In this document: piece by piece, positions 61,266 through 64,000 of the stretch
How positions within the stretch are numbered: the stretch's first letter is position 1
Layout: the number at the start of each line of letters is the position of its first letter
Source: Parafilimonas terrae
GTDB taxonomy: Bacteria > Bacteroidota > Bacteroidia > Chitinophagales > Chitinophagaceae
Assembly: GCF_900115755.1 (NCBI RefSeq)
Contig: NZ_FOXQ01000005.1
Coordinates: forward strand, 62,001-126,000
Reading direction: 5' to 3'
Length of the DNA stretch: 64,000 nucleotides
The notes under the pieces: model-generated
What the model was told of the DNA's origin: nothing
Databases searched by the model: none
What the model saw: the letters and a program-made list of their open reading frames with translations, nothing else
Program-made: the position numbers and the translations under genes

Positions 61266-64000
61266 ATGATTGCAGATACTTTTATAAAGCGGCCTGTAAC
61301 GGCAATAGTTATTTCAATTGTAATTGTGTTGGTTGGTTTACTGGCAATATTGAATTTGCCGGTGAGCCAGTACCCTGAAATTACACCGCCGCAGGTGCAG
61401 ATAACAGGAAGTTTTACCGGGGCTGATGCTCAAACCGTGGAGCAAACAGTAACCACGCCTATTGAATCGCAGGTGAATGGTTCGCCGGGCATGACCTACA
61501 TGCAAAGTAACAGCACCAGCGATGGCCGCACAACCATTAATGCTTACTTCGACCTGAAAACCGATCCAAACATTGCCACGCTTGATGTTCAGAACCGCGT
61601 AAGCATAGCCTCTCCGCGCCTGCCGGATGAAGTGAAACAACTGGGTATAACCGTGCGTAAACGCAACCCAAGCATCCTCATGCTGGTGGCCATGTATTCT
61701 CCCAAGGGCACACACAGCGTACCTTTTATTGATAATTATACTAACATATACATAAGGGATGCATTACTGCGTGTGCCGGGTGTGGGTGATATTTTTACCC
61801 GTGCCGATGATTTCAGCATGCGTGTATGGCTGCAGCCCGATAAAATGGGCCAGCTTGGTTTAACCGCATCTGATATTACCAATGCTTTAAGGTCACAGAA
61901 CGTTCAAATTGCTGCCGGCTCGGTTGGCGCGCCACCGCAGCAGGGCAGCCAGGCTTTTGAATACACCGTGCTTACCAACAGCCGCTTAAGCACAGAGGAA
62001 GAATTTAGAAATGTTATTATAAGAACAAACCCTTCAACCGGCGCCATTACTTATTTAAAAGATGTGGCAAGGGTGCAACTGGGTAAATTCAGCTATACCA
62101 GTAATTCTTTTGTTGATGGAAAAAAGGCTTCTTATCTCCTGATTTACCAGGCGCCGGGCAGTAATGCGCTTGATGTGGCCGAAGGTATTACCAAACAAAT
62201 GGAAGTATTGAAAAAATCATTCCCTTATGACGTTGATTATGTGGTTCCATTTGAATCGGTTTCCGTGGTTAAGGTTTCTATTGATGAAGTGGTTAAAACC
62301 TTGCTGGAAGCATTGGCCCTGGTAACGTTAGTGGTGTTTTTATTTTTACAGAATTGGAGGGCAACCTTAATTCCCGTGCTTGCAATACCTGTTTCAATCA
62401 TTGGCACATTTATATTCTTCATCCCGCTTGGATTTACCATTAATACACTAACCATGTTTGGTTTTGTACTGGCCATTGGCATAGTGGTGGATGATGCCAT
62501 TGTGGTGGTGGAAGCAGTGCAGCATTATATTGATTCGGAAAAAATATCCGCTAAAGATGCCACCGCCAAAGCAATGCGGGATATATCGGGGCCGGTTGTG
62601 GCAATAGCATTAATATTGGCTGCGGTGTTTGTGCCGGTAGGCTTTATACCGGGAATTGTGGGCCGGCTGTACCAGCAGTTTGCCATTACCATTGCCATTT
62701 CAGTATTGATATCGGCATTTGTGGCTTTATCGCTCACACCAGCCTTGTGTTCAATAATGCTGAAACCTGAGCACCGGGAAGGCTCATCCCGAAATTGGTT
62801 AAACAGGTTTTTTTACGGCTTTAATAACTGGTTTCAACGAACAACTTATAAGTATTCAAATGGCGTATTAAAATCAATTAAGTATTCACGTTATGTGATT
62901 ATAATACTGGTTTGCGTTGCAGTTGGCACCGTATTGCTTTTCAAATCAAAACCCACAGGGTTTTTACCGCAGGAAGATGAAGGCCGTTTATACATTACTT
63001 ATGAATTGCCGGAAGCCTCTTCTACCGCCCGCAGCCTGGAAACATTACAGAAGATGATGGATATTGTTGGCTCCACGCCAGGCGTTGCCCACTTTGCAGC
63101 TTTGGGCGGTTTGAACGTGGTAACCTTTTCAAGCAAGAGTAACAGTGGCACCATCTTCACCCAGCTAAAACCCTGGGACACGAGAAAGGATAAGGCAGAA
63201 CAATTGAACGGCATTATAGCATCGCTGCAAAAACAATTTGCCGGAATTAAAGAAGCAAATATTGTTGTAATTCCACCCCCCGCAATCCCAGGCCTTGGCT
63301 CAACAGGCGGGTTTACTTTTGAATTGCAGCAACAGGAAAGTACAGACAGTATCAAGCAATTTGAACAAGTAGTGCAATCATTTGTAGGCGCATTGAACCA
63401 GCGCCCCGAAATAAGCCGTGCATTTAGCTTTTTTACGGCAAAAACACCCGGCTATCGCGTTAAGGTTGACCGGGAAAAATGCGAAAAGATGGGTATAAAT
63501 ATCTCAGATGTTTATAATACGCTTTCAACATTTTTGGGCAGCAGTTATATAAACGACTTTACCATCTATGGCAGGAATTTTCGTGTAATGGCCCAGGCCG
63601 ACAGCACGTACCGGGAAAATATTCAAAACCTTAATACCTATTATGTGCGCAACCAGCAGGGAACTATGGTGCCTTTAAGCACGTTAATTTCTTATAACAC
63701 GGTTGAAAATCCGCCGCTGATCTCGCATTTTAATATGTTCAGAACGGCTGAAATAAATGGCAATGCAGCGCCGGGATACAGCAGTGGTGATGCCATTACT
63801 GCTTTGCGGGAAACAGCCGATAAAGTTTTGCCGGCTGGCTATGGATACGAGTTTGGCGGTTTATCGAGAGAAGAAGTAAATGCAGGTAATCAGTCAACTT
63901 TAATATTTGCACTGTCAATAGTATTTGTATTTCTTTTCCTTGCCGCTTTATATGAAAGCTGGAGTGTACCATTTTCTGTATTGCTGGCAGTGCCGCTTGG
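61266..64000 (+). CDS. RND efflux permease, HAE1/AcrB-like, cut by the right edge
   Basis: About 911 residues are visible from ATG 61266; the end is outside the window. The start MIADTFIKRPVTAIVISIVI is the classic AcrB-like beginning. PVSQYPEITPPQVQITGSFTGADAQTVEQTV and the docking-domain segments GGLNVVTFSSKSNSGTIF follow. The proton-relay helix FVLAIGIVVDDAIVVVEAV carries the two conserved acidic residues of the RND family. It is a trimeric proton-driven pump in the inner membrane that exports drugs, bile salts or metabolites. It lies 96 bases after the adaptor gene (with repeat R1 between) and is the last visible gene. Confidence 0.95.
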   Translation, partial: MIADTFIKRPVTAIVISIVIVLVGLLAILNLPVSQYPEITPPQVQITGSFTGADAQTVEQTVTTPIESQVNGSPGMTYMQSNSTSDGRTTINAYFDLKTDPNIATLDVQNRVSIASPRLPDEVKQLGITVRKRNPSILMLVAMYSPKGTHSVPFIDNYTNIYIRDALLRVPGVGDIFTRADDFSMRVWLQPDKMGQLGLTASDITNALRSQNVQIAAGSVGAPPQQGSQAFEYTVLTNSRLSTEEEFRNVIIRTNPSTGAITYLKDVARVQLGKFSYTSNSFVDGKKASYLLIYQAPGSNALDVAEGITKQMEVLKKSFPYDVDYVVPFESVSVVKVSIDEVVKTLLEALALVTLVVFLFLQNWRATLIPVLAIPVSIIGTFIFFIPLGFTINTLTMFGFVLAIGIVVDDAIVVVEAVQHYIDSEKISAKDATAKAMRDISGPVVAIALILAAVFVPVGFIPGIVGRLYQQFAITIAISVLISAFVALSLTPALCSIMLKPEHREGSSRNWLNRFFYGFNNWFQRTTYKYSNGVLKSIKYSRYVIIILVCVAVGTVLLFKSKPTGFLPQEDEGRLYITYELPEASSTARSLETLQKMMDIVGSTPGVAHFAALGGLNVVTFSSKSNSGTIFTQLKPWDTRKDKAEQLNGIIASLQKQFAGIKEANIVVIPPPAIPGLGSTGGFTFELQQQESTDSIKQFEQVVQSFVGALNQRPEISRAFSFFTAKTPGYRVKVDREKCEKMGINISDVYNTLSTFLGSSYINDFTIYGRNFRVMAQADSTYRENIQNLNTYYVRNQQGTMVPLSTLISYNTVENPPLISHFNMFRTAEINGNAAPGYSSGDAITALRETADKVLPAGYGYEFGGLSREEVNAGNQSTLIFALSIVFVFLFLAALYESWSVPFSVLLAVPL

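Noticed and set aside
1-64000. CRISPR arrays, rRNA, prophage or intact insertion sequences
   Set aside because: No regularly spaced repeats, no rRNA segments and no transposase or phage genes were found on either strand.

Overview
The window looks like one stretch of a Bacteroidota chromosome, most likely Chitinophagia (Chitinophagaceae-like). The signs are moderate-to-low GC, almost no Shine-Dalgarno sequences, several -7 boxes of the TAnnTTTG type, and lineage-typical genes: the futalosine-route gene mqnA, a DUF4271 protein next to hemD, a CcmC/CcmD-like pair, a crtY-type lycopene cyclase, a GH3/beta-lactamase fusion and a PagL-like acyloxyacyl hydrolase. No plasmid, prophage, intact insertion sequence, CRISPR array or rRNA was seen. 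One tRNA, Leu(UAG), is present.

Layout. 1-7.9 kb: thioredoxin-like DUF255 protein (cut by the window edge), hemD, DUF4271, hemW, PagL-like hydrolase, mqnA, purB and small proteins. 7.9-15.7 kb: ftsK, an initiating sugar-phosphate transferase, gmd, an ArsB-type carrier and a lipoprotein. 15.9-18.1 kb: an AT-rich insert holding a frameshifted GHKL-ATPase/PD-(D/E)XK nuclease gene and a 79-residue unknown. 18.2-23.1 kb: a DNA-damage-like module with a PA0069-type radical SAM protein, a UmuD homologue lacking both catalytic residues, two tandem 2H phosphoesterases and UmuC. 23.2-30.9 kb: ABC transporter pair, LacI regulator with sugar kinase, rlmB, ccmC/ccmD, glutamate dehydrogenase. 30.9-37.6 kb: S9 peptidase, dnaN, nitrilase-like hydrolase, Crp/Fnr regulator, SDR enzyme. 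37.7-43.7 kb: a lipoprotein, then a tight seven-gene cluster of mostly unrecognised envelope proteins that ends in a histidine kinase. 44-52.2 kb: exported ADP-ribosylglycohydrolase with ribokinase, lycopene cyclase, M42 aminopeptidase, GH3/beta-lactamase fusion. 52.4-58.4 kb: LigD phosphoesterase-only protein, lipA, tRNA-Leu, trigger factor, ParDE-like pair, long-chain acyl-CoA ligase. 58.6-64 kb: a TolC / adaptor / RND permease operon, with the permease cut by the right edge.

Three things stand out. (1) The frameshifted ATPase-nuclease, a candidate defence gene. (2) The seven-gene envelope/signalling cluster at 38.3-43.7 kb. (3) Two dispersed repeat families: a ~98-bp element (three copies) whose end carries the start codon of the next reading frame, and a ~60-bp element (four copies) sharing a TGCGACGCAACCGTGC-like core. 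All functional calls rest on motif reading without database searches.
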